Source: a virus
DNA length: 64,000 nt
IMG/VR virus record: IMGVR_UViG_3300033153_013649
Coordinates: 1 to 64,000 of that record
Strand: one strand, 5' to 3'
The notes under the pieces are model-generated. The model saw only the letters and a list, made by a program, of their open reading frames with translations, was not told the DNA's origin and searched no databases. A program made the position numbers and the translations under genes. Of this stretch, positions 47,554 to 54,837 are shown piece after piece (within the stretch, counting starts at the first letter, position 1; each line of letters opens with the position of its first letter).

Positions 47554-47937
47554 TTATTCGTTTGGATTAACTTTAATCTTTACTATTTTTTCAATTCCTG
47601 AATCCTTTTCAGAATAAACAACAGAAATTATTATAACAGTACCAAGATAACTCTCTGCAGTTATATCTTTTATGTCTATACGAGGCTCTTGATTTAAAAG
47701 GTCTCGCTTTAAAATTCTAACTAAAGAATCTCGAGAAATTTCATCATTTGGATCCCAGACAAAATTATGAATTTCTGTTCCTAAATCTGGATCCATTAAA
47801 GCTGATCCCTTCGGGGTAAGAACAATATTTATAATAGATTCTTTTATAGCATCAGAATCAATAAAAAGAGGAATACTTTTATTTTTTGTTGGAGAAGACC
47901 AATCAAGATTTAAATCTACATATTTATAATTTGACAT
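47554..47937 (-). CDS. gp25: Baseplate wedge protein, T4 gp25 / gpW-like
   Basis: A 127-residue protein (T4 gp25 is 132) of the gp25/W family, the conserved ring component linking wedge and hub. Recognisable: AIKESIINIVLTPKGSALMD (about 30-49), P-D-L-G-T-E-I-H, and a C-terminal region ending VVYSEKDSGIEKIVKIKV. It is transcribed against the uvsY gene, last in a four-gene reverse block with two other unknown proteins and the spike. An AAGGTAAT ribosome site is seen on the reverse strand. Confidence 0.85.
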   Translation of the reverse strand: MSNYKYVDLNLDWSSPTKNKSIPLFIDSDAIKESIINIVLTPKGSALMDPDLGTEIHNFVWDPNDEISRDSLVRILKRDLLNQEPRIDIKDITAESYLGTVIIISVVYSEKDSGIEKIVKIKVNPNE

Positions 47938-47952
47938 TTTATTACCTTAATT

Positions 47953-48549
47953 TTACATTATATAGCTTTTAATCTGAACCCCTTGCCAAATCCATTCTTT
48001 ATCCTTAAAACTTTTAAAATATTGATTTAAAATATTATTATATTTAGTATTTACTATTTTAAAACTAGAAGAATTATTATAATTATCAACATTCTGGTCA
48101 AATATAACTTTAAGGTATCTTTCCATTTTTTTATAAGATTCACTTCTTAAATTAAATAAAATCGGATAATCCGAAATCGGAACTTGAGGTGCAGGGGGAA
48201 CTGGTAAATAAGTAGCTGTTATAATTCCAATATTTATTGAGTCTAAAAACCAATCATCTATTATTCTAGCAAATTCTACAGCAACTTGTCTTCTTTTTTC
48301 TGAATCTGTATATAATATACTTTTTCTAAAAAGAGTTTCAAAATTTATTTCTAATTTTGAAGAAATATTCCAATTAGAAGCAACAATAACAGGTTGATGA
48401 AATGATTCTGGAGATATAACTTCCCCTGTTTGAATGAACAATTTAGTCTTGGCCGAAATTTCTTGAGCTATAAATTTTGCAGCTCGACGAGGGGTTATTT
48501 CCTCTAATTTCTCATCTTTTGGAATCAAATAATAAAAAAATTTAGACAT
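47953..48549 (-). CDS. Unknown protein in reverse-strand baseplate block
   Basis: A 198-residue protein of no recognised family. It has an aromatic N-terminus (MSKFFYYLIPKDEKLEEITP), a helical middle (RRQVAVEFARIIDDWFLDSI) and a proline stretch (YLPVPPAPQVPISDYP, about 114-129). Its place between gp25-like and spike-block genes suggests a baseplate hub or wedge accessory role; this is positional only. Confidence 0.6.
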   Translation of the reverse strand: MSKFFYYLIPKDEKLEEITPRRAAKFIAQEISAKTKLFIQTGEVISPESFHQPVIVASNWNISSKLEINFETLFRKSILYTDSEKRRQVAVEFARIIDDWFLDSINIGIITATYLPVPPAPQVPISDYPILFNLRSESYKKMERYLKVIFDQNVDNYNNSSSFKIVNTKYNNILNQYFKSFKDKEWIWQGVQIKSYIM

Positions 48550-48557
48550 CTAAAAAT

Positions 48558-48983
48558 TTATTCATCCTTTAAAGGCTGAATTTTATCCTCCTTTTTAGGT
48601 TTTACTTTTACCTCTGGATCTTCAATTATTCCAAATCTTTGGAAAGCAGAAATTTCTCGAGGCTTTATTTTTATTCCTGTTGAAACAAGAACCTCTTTTT
48701 TAATAGGAACAAAAGCAATTTCTATATTATAATTAAAAAGATCGTTTAATTTTTCATTTAATTCCTGAATTTTTTCTTTCGGAACTTCTATTTCTCCTTT
48801 ACCGTTATCTTTACCAAGTTTTTTCCAAATTGCTATTCTTCTTTCTTCGTAAATTTGAAGTTCCTCCCCTAATTTTTTATCTAAACGAGACAATTCCCAT
48901 GACATTTCAATAGGTAGATCTTTATCAAAAAACTCTTGAAAAGGAACACGAAAATTAATTAATTCACCGATTGTAATTTTCAT
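48558..48983 (-). CDS. Unknown charged protein in reverse-strand baseplate block
   Basis: A 141-residue acidic/lysine-rich helical protein, beginning MKITIGELINFRVPFQEFFD. It has a well-formed AAGGAGA ribosome site and its own sigma70-type promoter. The C-terminus (VKVKPKKEDKIQPLKDE) is probably disordered. No family is assigned with confidence. Confidence 0.6.
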   Translation of the reverse strand: MKITIGELINFRVPFQEFFDKDLPIEMSWELSRLDKKLGEELQIYEERRIAIWKKLGKDNGKGEIEVPKEKIQELNEKLNDLFNYNIEIAFVPIKKEVLVSTGIKIKPREISAFQRFGIIEDPEVKVKPKKEDKIQPLKDE

Positions 48984-49024
48984 ATTTTGAATCTCCTTTT
49001 ATTAATTTATTTATTTTATAACTA

Positions 49025-49054
49025 AATATACTGAATCTAATTATACTTTGTCAA
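49025..49054 (-). promoter_or_regulatory. Reverse-strand sigma70-type promoter
   Basis: On the reverse strand TTGACA (49054-49049), an 18-base spacer and TATATT (49030-49025) point to the genes at 48983-47554. The element lies just beyond the spike gene stop codon. Confidence 0.75.
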
Positions 49055-49057
49055 TAT

Positions 49058-49753
49058 CTATTTTTTAGTAATACGAACTGTTTCTGTATGCCAATCATCG
49101 TTTATTTGAAACCCATGAGTAATTACAGGGGGGGATGACGGTCCGACCCCTGTTGAATGTATATGATTATTAAAATACTCTAAAAATTTCTCTGAATTTA
49201 TAATTAAATCCCCATTGTTAGTAGAATCTTGAAAATTAATATTTTTTGCCTCAATATTAACAGTTCCCTTAGCAGAAAGATTTATTCCTGACCCTTCTGA
49301 ATTAATATTTATTTGACCGTTTTTTATTTCTATTCTTGTTGAGTTATCATCCTGGGTTATAATTATTTTTCCCTCATCAATTTCTATAGTATGACCGGTC
49401 TTAGTTTTTATTATTCTTCTCCCTGTTTGATAATCAACAGGATTTTCGAAGTCTGAACCCCCTGGAATAACCCCTGTATAAATTCCTTGAGAGATATTTC
49501 CATTGATAAATTGAACAGTAACTATAGAGCCAATTTGAGGAATTCCTGAATCAGATTGAGAATTATGTTGAGCCGTTTGAATAGGATATACTGGTAAAAA
49601 CCAAGGCAATTTTATAGCTGATATATTATTATCATGAATTCCAAACACACGAACTCGAATTCTCCCCTGACGTTCTGGGTCATTTATTTTTTCAACTCGA
49701 CCTAAATATATAGAATTAAATTCATTATTGATCTTGTTTTTTATCTTCTTCAT
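49058..49753 (-). CDS. gp5: Baseplate central spike, gp5/gpV-like OB domain and beta-helix, no lysozyme
   Basis: A 231-residue spike protein. Residues 16-95 are the OB-fold of gp5/VgrG (YLGRVEKINDPERQGRIRVR, then LPWFLPVYP, GSIVTVQFINGNISQGIYTG), followed by a GRRIIKTKTGHTIEIDEG stem and a beta-helix with repeated I-x-I strands (IIITQDDNSTRIEIKNGQIN). T4 gp5 carries a lysozyme between OB and helix; here it is absent and the protein is much shorter than T4's 575 residues. It would tip the tail tube. A reverse-strand late promoter precedes it. Confidence 0.85.
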   Translation of the reverse strand: MKKIKNKINNEFNSIYLGRVEKINDPERQGRIRVRVFGIHDNNISAIKLPWFLPVYPIQTAQHNSQSDSGIPQIGSIVTVQFINGNISQGIYTGVIPGGSDFENPVDYQTGRRIIKTKTGHTIEIDEGKIIITQDDNSTRIEIKNGQININSEGSGINLSAKGTVNIEAKNINFQDSTNNGDLIINSEKFLEYFNNHIHSTGVGPSSPPVITHGFQINDDWHTETVRITKK

Positions 49754-49775
49754 TATGAGGTCTTTCTTTTTTAAT

Positions 49776-49783
49776 TATTTATA
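49776..49783 (-). promoter_or_regulatory. Reverse-strand late promoter TATAAATA
   Basis: The plus strand reads TATTTATA, an exact late promoter on the reverse strand 23 bases before the spike start. It is arranged back to back with the early promoter of gp55. Confidence 0.65.
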
Positions 49784-49811
49784 TATTTTTTACAAAAATA
49801 TCAAAAAAATG

Positions 49812-49841
49812 TTGACATACTAGAAGGTCTTTTAGTATATT
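49812..49841 (+). promoter_or_regulatory. Sigma70-type promoter upstream of late sigma gene
   Basis: TTGACA, 18-base spacer, TATATT, 38 bases before the gp55-like ATG. Confidence 0.8.
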
Positions 49842-49878
49842 ATATTATAAATATTTACAGAAAGGAAATGTATATTTA

Positions 49879-50418
49879 ATGAAGAAAAAAATGAACTATT
49901 ATATAGATAATAATGAATTACTCGAATTAATAATTAAATATAAAAAATCAGAAAGTACTAGAGATAAAATTATTAATAAACTCGAATCCGAAAGATTAAA
50001 GCCTTTATCTGAAGAAGAAAAGGATTCATTAGATTATCCAGAAAAAATGTCCGGGATCGATTTAAATCGTTTAGGATCTCTTATTCTATTACTAGTAGAA
50101 AGAATCGCAACAAGATCAAATTTTATTAATTATACTTATAAAGAAGACATGAAATCTCATGCTTGTTTTTCGATTTGGAAGGGATTAAAAACATTTGATC
50201 CAAAAAGAAGTAATAGTCCTTTTTCTTATTTCACTCAAACTACTTTTAATGCTTTCCTATATATTATTAATAAACAAAAATTAACTAGAGAAAGACAAAA
50301 AATATATCAAGAACATGAAATGGAAAAAATAAAAGAAATGGAAGGAAATGAATCTTTAAAGTTAGCAAGAAAAAAATTTACGAGAGAATTTACTTCGAAT
50401 AAACTTTTCTATGAATAA
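49879..50418 (+). CDS. gp55: Late transcription sigma factor, T4 gp55-like
   Basis: A 179-residue protein matching T4 gp55 (185), the sigma factor that directs host RNA polymerase to TATAAATA. Key stretch: FDPKRSNSPFSYFTQTTFNAFLYIINKQ (about 113-140, described in part), equivalent to NPHAYITQACFNAFVQRI of T4, the region-2-like core. Upstream, RIATRSNFINYTYKEDMKSH also aligns in type. The C-terminus (TSNKLFYE) resembles the hydrophobic clamp-binding tail of gp55. An AAAGGA ribosome site and an early promoter precede it. Its targets are the late promoters reported in this window. Confidence 0.87.
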   Translation: MKKKMNYYIDNNELLELIIKYKKSESTRDKIINKLESERLKPLSEEEKDSLDYPEKMSGIDLNRLGSLILLLVERIATRSNFINYTYKEDMKSHACFSIWKGLKTFDPKRSNSPFSYFTQTTFNAFLYIINKQKLTRERQKIYQEHEMEKIKEMEGNESLKLARKKFTREFTSNKLFYE

Positions 50419-50447
50419 ACAATCATCTAATTCTAAGGGAGAATTAA

Positions 50448-50837
50448 ATGTCAAAGAGTAATATTTCAAAAGTTATAAATAATAATAAAATAGAGAAAGT
50501 AGATAAAAAGGAAGAAAGTTTTAATCCTCTAAAGAATTTTAGAATACCTCAGCATAATAGTAATTGTAAAGTTTGTCATGGAACAGGAAGAATAGGATAC
50601 GAAGTTTATATTCCAAGTGATCATGATAATCAACCACTTAAGTATAAAGAAAAAAAGCCAGATAGAAAAAATAGAAAAAAAGGACCTATCATTGAATGCC
50701 CAGTTTTTAAAAAGGAAATTGATACAGCTCTAAAATCCCATATTAAAAGAGAAAAAGAAATATTTGATAAAAAGAAAGAAATAAAGATTGACAAACTAGA
50801 AAAAAATTCAGTAAGTTCTATAAATGAAAAGATTTGA
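50448..50837 (+). CDS. Unknown protein with CxxCHGTGR motif
   Basis: A 129-residue basic protein. CKVCHGTGRIGYE (about 41-53) is a single DnaJ-type half zinc finger; the later Cys in IIECPVFKKE is the only other cysteine. The rest is Lys-rich and probably disordered. It shares a transcript with the late sigma gene and overlaps the next small gene by 14 bases. A protein- or nucleic-acid-binding accessory is possible; function unknown. Confidence 0.6.
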   Translation: MSKSNISKVINNNKIEKVDKKEESFNPLKNFRIPQHNSNCKVCHGTGRIGYEVYIPSDHDNQPLKYKEKKPDRKNRKKGPIIECPVFKKEIDTALKSHIKREKEIFDKKKEIKIDKLEKNSVSSINEKI

Positions 50838-51021
50838 ATTAAAAACCAATAAAAACTTTAGGTTTATAGAAATTATTGATAATTGGAAAAGTAAACCAAT
50901 CAATATAAAAGATATTAATATATTAAAACCTATAATTAATATTCTAAACGAATATTATTCGGATATAGAAGATGGAGAATTTATAGATCTAAAAGAAGAA
51001 GAGAAAAAGGAGAAGTCATGA
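50824..51021 (+). CDS. Small acidic protein, unknown
   Basis: A 65-residue protein with an acidic C-terminus (DIEDGEFIDLKEEEKKEKS). It overlaps the previous gene by 14 bases and the dNMP kinase start by four (ATGA), so it is translated in a coupled series. No family recognised. Confidence 0.5.
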   Translation: MKRFELKTNKNFRFIEIIDNWKSKPINIKDINILKPIINILNEYYSDIEDGEFIDLKEEEKKEKS

Positions 51022-51746
51022 ATTTAATTGGGATTGGCTTTAGAGCAAGAGCAGGAAAAGATACTATTGGAAATCATTTAGTAAATAAACATGGATATAC
51101 CAAATTATCATTTGCTAAAGCTCTTTATGAAGAATGTGAAAATTTAATATTAACCCATAAATTTGGAGATCCTTGGTTTTATTGGTATGATAATAGAAAA
51201 TGGTTTAATACAATATCAAATTCAGAAAATCTCAATAGACATTCTATAGAATATTTAAAAGACTGGTTATATTCTCAAAAGATTTTAGCTCTTTATTCAG
51301 AAGAAGGGTATTTAAATTACTATGGAATGAAGAAAAAAGATCCTCAATTGCTTCAAGCTTGGGGAACTGATTTTAGAAGGGAAAGATTTTCTAAAACCTA
51401 TTGGATTGATCAAGTAAAGAAAGAAATTAAAGAATTAAGAAGAAAAGGTTACGAAAATATAGTTATTACAGATGTTAGATTCAATAATGAATTCGAATTC
51501 ATTAAAAAGATGAAGGGAGAGATTTGGAGAGTAGATAGATATGATGCAAAAGGAAATTTAATAATCGATCTATCTAGAGATTCGAACCATTTATCGGAAA
51601 CCGAATTAAAGAACCGTAAATTTGATTTAACAATAAAAAACGATGGAACAATTGAAACCCTATATTCGAAAATAGATGAAATTCTCATTAAAAAACGCAA
51701 AAGAGAGAACCAATATTCCAATAGAAGTTTTGTTATACATTCATAA
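51018..51746 (+). CDS. Deoxynucleoside monophosphate kinase, T4 gp1-like
   Basis: A 242-residue P-loop kinase (T4 gp1 is 241) that phosphorylates dNMPs for DNA synthesis. The loop GFRARAGKDT (about 7-16) is followed by SFAKALYEEC (the LID-side helix), LLQAWGTDFRRE (about 114), and YENIVITDVRFNNEFEFIKK (about 145), the D-V-R-F-x-N-E motif of this family. The C-terminus (LKNRKFDLTIKNDGTIETLY) is the usual closing strand. It is cytoplasmic. The downstream wHTH gene overlaps it by 71 bases. Confidence 0.85.
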   Translation: MNLIGIGFRARAGKDTIGNHLVNKHGYTKLSFAKALYEECENLILTHKFGDPWFYWYDNRKWFNTISNSENLNRHSIEYLKDWLYSQKILALYSEEGYLNYYGMKKKDPQLLQAWGTDFRRERFSKTYWIDQVKKEIKELRRKGYENIVITDVRFNNEFEFIKKMKGEIWRVDRYDAKGNLIIDLSRDSNHLSETELKNRKFDLTIKNDGTIETLYSKIDEILIKKRKRENQYSNRSFVIHS

Positions 51747-52674
51747 TAAAACTAATAAAATCTCTACTGCTATAGCATGTTATATTAATTATGCCCTTAA
51801 ACATTTGATAAAAGGGAAATACGAACCTGTTCCTATATCAAATAAAAAAATTGCAGAATTGTTTAATATTTCGGAAAGATATGCTCATAAAATTCTAAAG
51901 AAGCTAGTTTCTTTAAATTATATTTCATGTAAAGAAATAGGAGAATTTCCAGAAGAAATAAAGAAAATATATAAACAAAAAGTTGATTCTTCTTCTTTGG
52001 TTTATTATCGCTCAGAATATTTACAAGAAATAGAAAAACATATTTTTAAATCGAAGAGTCAAAAAATATTAGAAACCCTTCAATGTAAGGGAGAATTTTT
52101 ATTAAAATATAATGAACTCTTTGATTATATTTATCTTAATCTAATTAATGTATATGGTTCAGATCTCTTTATATTAGATAAAGATTTTAAAAGGGTCTTT
52201 AATATTAGTCTAAAAAATATGATGAGATTCAAAAAAGAATATGTAGAATCTTCTTTCAAGATAGTTAATATAAAAAATAGTTTTACACAACATCCAATTT
52301 TAGAAGAATATAAGGATTTTAGTCATTTTAAGATTCGAACAAAGAATAAATTAAAATTAACAAAAGAAGGAATGGATCAGCTTGTTTCATTAAATAGATA
52401 TGCAACTTTTCTAACGAATAAAAGAGCAATAATTCAAAGAAAAAGCCAATTATTAGATTTAAAATCTGATCCAGATAAATTTTTTAGGTTAGGAGCTGCT
52501 TTCTCTGAAAATGAGATTTCAAAAAAAGCTATGAGTTTATTACTCACTAAAGATTTCTTCGTTATTCAGAGAAAACAGCAGCAACTAACTTCAAACTGTA
52601 ATAGCTATATTAAATATTTCGAAAACCCAAAAATTTATTCAGGAAATCTACGACACCTTAAATTTTTGGCTTAA
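51676..52674 (+). CDS. Winged-helix DNA-binding protein, candidate replication initiator
   Basis: A 332-residue protein with a helix-turn-helix of winged type at about 55-85 (ISNKKIAELFNISERYAHKI, then LKKLVSLNYIS). The rest is helical and basic; a second winged-helix-like segment may lie near 225-245 (FKIRTKNKLKLTKEGMDQL). It resembles plasmid-type Rep/initiator proteins only in general layout. Directly downstream is a 492-base non-coding tract with three 36-bp iterons and AT-rich direct repeats, which is why initiation is suspected. The start overlaps the dNMP kinase gene by 71 bases; a TTG near 51730 is an alternative. Confidence 0.6.
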   Translation: MKFSLKNAKERTNIPIEVLLYIHNKTNKISTAIACYINYALKHLIKGKYEPVPISNKKIAELFNISERYAHKILKKLVSLNYISCKEIGEFPEEIKKIYKQKVDSSSLVYYRSEYLQEIEKHIFKSKSQKILETLQCKGEFLLKYNELFDYIYLNLINVYGSDLFILDKDFKRVFNISLKNMMRFKKEYVESSFKIVNIKNSFTQHPILEEYKDFSHFKIRTKNKLKLTKEGMDQLVSLNRYATFLTNKRAIIQRKSQLLDLKSDPDKFFRLGAAFSENEISKKAMSLLLTKDFFVIQRKQQQLTSNCNSYIKYFENPKIYSGNLRHLKFLA

Positions 52675-52887
52675 AATAATTTCGAACAAAAGGAATGGGT
52701 ATAGGAAAGCTGTGAGAATATTAGGAAATATGAGATAGTTTTTATTAATAAATTAAAATACTTTAAATAAATAAAAGAATAAAGGAAGTAAATAAAGTAG
52801 TTAATATTAAATAAATAATTTTAATCTTTTATTTTTTAAATCCAGTAATCAATTTTAAATATCTATACTCTTCTTTCTAAATATAAA

Positions 52888-52952
52888 TTAACCTTGAAAA
52901 ATTTTTTGAAAAAAAACAATTTTTTGAAAAAAAATTGATTCTCAAAGGTTAA
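52888..52952 (+). repeat. Inverted repeat flanking AT-rich direct repeats
   Basis: TTAACCTTGA (52888-52897) and TCAAAGGTTAA (52942-52952) form imperfect inverted arms around a core with AATTTTTTGAAAAAAAA twice (52900-52916 and 52918-52934). It could act as a duplex-unwinding element or a strong hairpin. Confidence 0.75.
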
Positions 52953-52983
52953 TTATCGAATAATAGTGTTTATTAGTTAATAT

Positions 52984-53090
52984 ACTAAAATCTATCCAAT
53001 GAAATACATTTAAATAAAAACTAAAATCTATCCAATGAAATACATTTAAATAAAAACTAAAATCTATCCAATGAAATACATTTAAATAAA
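52984..53090 (+). repeat. Three tandem 36-bp iterons
   Basis: Units at 52984-53019, 53020-53055 and 53056-53090 begin ACTAAAATCTATCCAATG and are identical, the last lacking only its final base. They are direct, without spacers, and lie just upstream of the topoisomerase promoter. Confidence 0.95.
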
Positions 53091-53113
53091 GTATAAAAAT
53101 TTAAAAAAAAGTG

Positions 53114-53142
53114 TTGACTTTTAATTTCTTTATTAGTATATT
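53114..53142 (+). promoter_or_regulatory. Sigma70-type promoter for topoisomerase
   Basis: TTGACT, 17-base spacer, TATATT, 24 bases after the last iteron. A good AAGGGA ribosome site lies before the ATG at 53167. Confidence 0.75.
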
Positions 53143-53166
53143 AGTTATAAGGGATTGGAAAATTAA

Positions 53167-54759
53167 ATGAGCCAAATGAAACAAAATAACTTTAAAGTTT
53201 TAAATGAAGTAGAAGCAGTACACCTAAGACCCGAAATTCTACTTGGTACTACAGAAGTCATAAAAAAGTCTTTCCTGATTTATAACCCTAAAACTGAAGA
53301 ATATGATTCTATTGAATTTGATTATTCGGAGGGATTTTTTCGCTTATTCGAAGAGGCGGTAACTAATTCAATAGATGAGTTTGATAGAAATAAATCCGTC
53401 TCCTCAATACGAATTGAGATCGGGGATGACTTTATTAAAATTCGAGATAATGGTGGGGGATATCCTCTTCATAAATATAAATTTGAGGGGAAAGAAAAAT
53501 ATGCTCCTGAATGGATATTAACTAAATTGAATTCAGGGGTAAATTTTGAGGATATAGATCGTAATACTGTTGGTATGAACGGAGTTGGAATTTCCCTTGT
53601 TAATTTTCTTTCAAAGAAATTTATTCTTCGAACAAAAAACAAAAAATCTCTTAGATATGTCCAAATATTTCGTGACTATTCTAAGAAGAAAACTGAACCA
53701 AAATTTAATGGGAAGGTTTCAGACCATCAATTCGATGGAACAGAAATTATTTTTTATCCTGATTTTGAATTATTTAGATTAGATAAATCTATTCTTAAAG
53801 ATTATATTCCTTTGATGGAAGAATATTTTAGAAAACTTTCTATGGTTTATCCTAAAATCAAATTTTATTTTAATAAAAAAAGGATTAAAACAAGTCAGAA
53901 ACAGACTATTAAAGCTCTTATTAATGGAAATATAATTTATAAAGAAATTACAGATAGCGCTACTATTGCCTTCGGTCTTAGAAGAGATGAGTCAGGGCAA
54001 GATTTCTTTATGATAAATTCGAAACCTATTGAGAGCTGGACGTCTTTTGATATGCCTTTTACATATAACTTATTTAATAATATTAGGGAAAAATTAAATA
54101 AGAAATATAAGCTTAAGATTTCGAGGAATACCTGGTTAAATGAGAATATTACGAGAGTTGGAATATTCAAAGGCCTAAATGTTAAATTTAAAAATCAAAC
54201 AAAGGATATTCTTGCTAGATTTGATTCCTCTGATTATCTCTCGTTTGCTTCGAAAGAAAATATTGAAAGAATAGCTCGAGCCTTTATTAATAATCAAAAA
54301 TTTGTTGAAGCTTATCTTGAATTTCATGCTTCTAAAGATAATCTTGAAGCTAAGAAAAAATTAAAGAAGATAAAAAAACAATTTATTGATAAATTAATAG
54401 AGGCTACCTCAAAAGATCCAGAGGAAAAAATCTTGATAATAACAGAAGGAAATTGTTTAGAAGAAAATACTGAAGTATTAGTTTTAAATCATAATAAATT
54501 ATTTAATAAAAAGATAAAAGAAATTAATATTGGGGATATAGTTTTAACACATAAGAAAAGATTTAAAAAAGTTATTAATAAAGTAGCTAGGAAAAAAAGA
54601 GGTTTTTTAGTAAAATTAAAAAACGGGGAACAATTTATAGCTTCTTCTGATCATAAAATGTATGTTTTTAACAGTTTAAAGAAGGAATTCGAATTTAAAA
54701 AAATAAAGGATCTAAATTTAGATTATGATAAATTGGTTAAACATAATGAATTATTATAA
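53167..54759 (+). CDS. gp39: Type II topoisomerase GyrB-like subunit, N-extein plus split-intein N half
   Basis: A 530-residue protein. Residues 1-429 are the topoisomerase ATPase subunit: FEEAVTNSIDEFDRN (62-75) and IRDNGGGYP (92-100) bind ATP-Mg, and VGMNGVGISLVN (135-146) is the lid motif; KILIITEGN reaches the TOPRIM EGDSA-like motif. At C430 the sequence switches to intein block A (CLEENTEVLVLNHNK), followed by INIGDIVLTHKK and block B GEQFIASSDHKMYV, and stops at 530. The rest of the extein is in the gene at 56006. After trans-splicing a 598-residue subunit would form. T4 also has this subunit broken (gp39/gp60), though without an intein. Confidence 0.9.
   Translation: MSQMKQNNFKVLNEVEAVHLRPEILLGTTEVIKKSFLIYNPKTEEYDSIEFDYSEGFFRLFEEAVTNSIDEFDRNKSVSSIRIEIGDDFIKIRDNGGGYPLHKYKFEGKEKYAPEWILTKLNSGVNFEDIDRNTVGMNGVGISLVNFLSKKFILRTKNKKSLRYVQIFRDYSKKKTEPKFNGKVSDHQFDGTEIIFYPDFELFRLDKSILKDYIPLMEEYFRKLSMVYPKIKFYFNKKRIKTSQKQTIKALINGNIIYKEITDSATIAFGLRRDESGQDFFMINSKPIESWTSFDMPFTYNLFNNIREKLNKKYKLKISRNTWLNENITRVGIFKGLNVKFKNQTKDILARFDSSDYLSFASKENIERIARAFINNQKFVEAYLEFHASKDNLEAKKKLKKIKKQFIDKLIEATSKDPEEKILIITEGNCLEENTEVLVLNHNKLFNKKIKEINIGDIVLTHKKRFKKVINKVARKKRGFLVKLKNGEQFIASSDHKMYVFNSLKKEFEFKKIKDLNLDYDKLVKHNELL
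54454..54756 (+). other. Split intein, N-terminal half (IntN, 101 residues)
   Basis: IntN starts with nucleophile Cys at 54454 (C430), directly after EGN of the conserved TOPRIM motif. Block A (CLEENTEVLV) and block B (with S-S-D-H) are recognisable. The frame ends after LVKHNELL, without the C-terminal intein motifs. Confidence 0.87.
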
Positions 54760-54837
54760 CGTTGCCTCCCTCAGCTCATATTAAAAAACTTAGATTTAAT
54801 AAATAATATTAAGAATATGAAGATCGAGGGAATTAAA

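Larger units (their letters stand above)
52675..53166 (+). other. Non-coding tract, candidate replication origin
   Basis: This is the only gene-free stretch above 300 bases. It contains, in order: about 210 bases of AT-rich sequence without obvious signal, an inverted repeat around two 17-bp A/T direct repeats, three tandem 36-bp iterons, and the sigma70-type promoter of the topoisomerase gene. I see no RNA gene and no ORF with a ribosome site. The arrangement of iterons, an AT-rich tract and an adjacent winged-helix gene is typical of iteron origins; function is inferred. Confidence 0.55.

Noticed and set aside
52984-53090. Tandem 36-bp repeats as a CRISPR array
   Set aside because: There are no spacers between units, no cas genes, and the unit is a direct tandem repeat; an iteron or regulatory repeat fits better.
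53585-53782. Forward +1 ORF within the topoisomerase gene
   Set aside because: It lies entirely inside the conserved GyrB-like frame and has no ribosome site; a chance open frame in AT-rich DNA.
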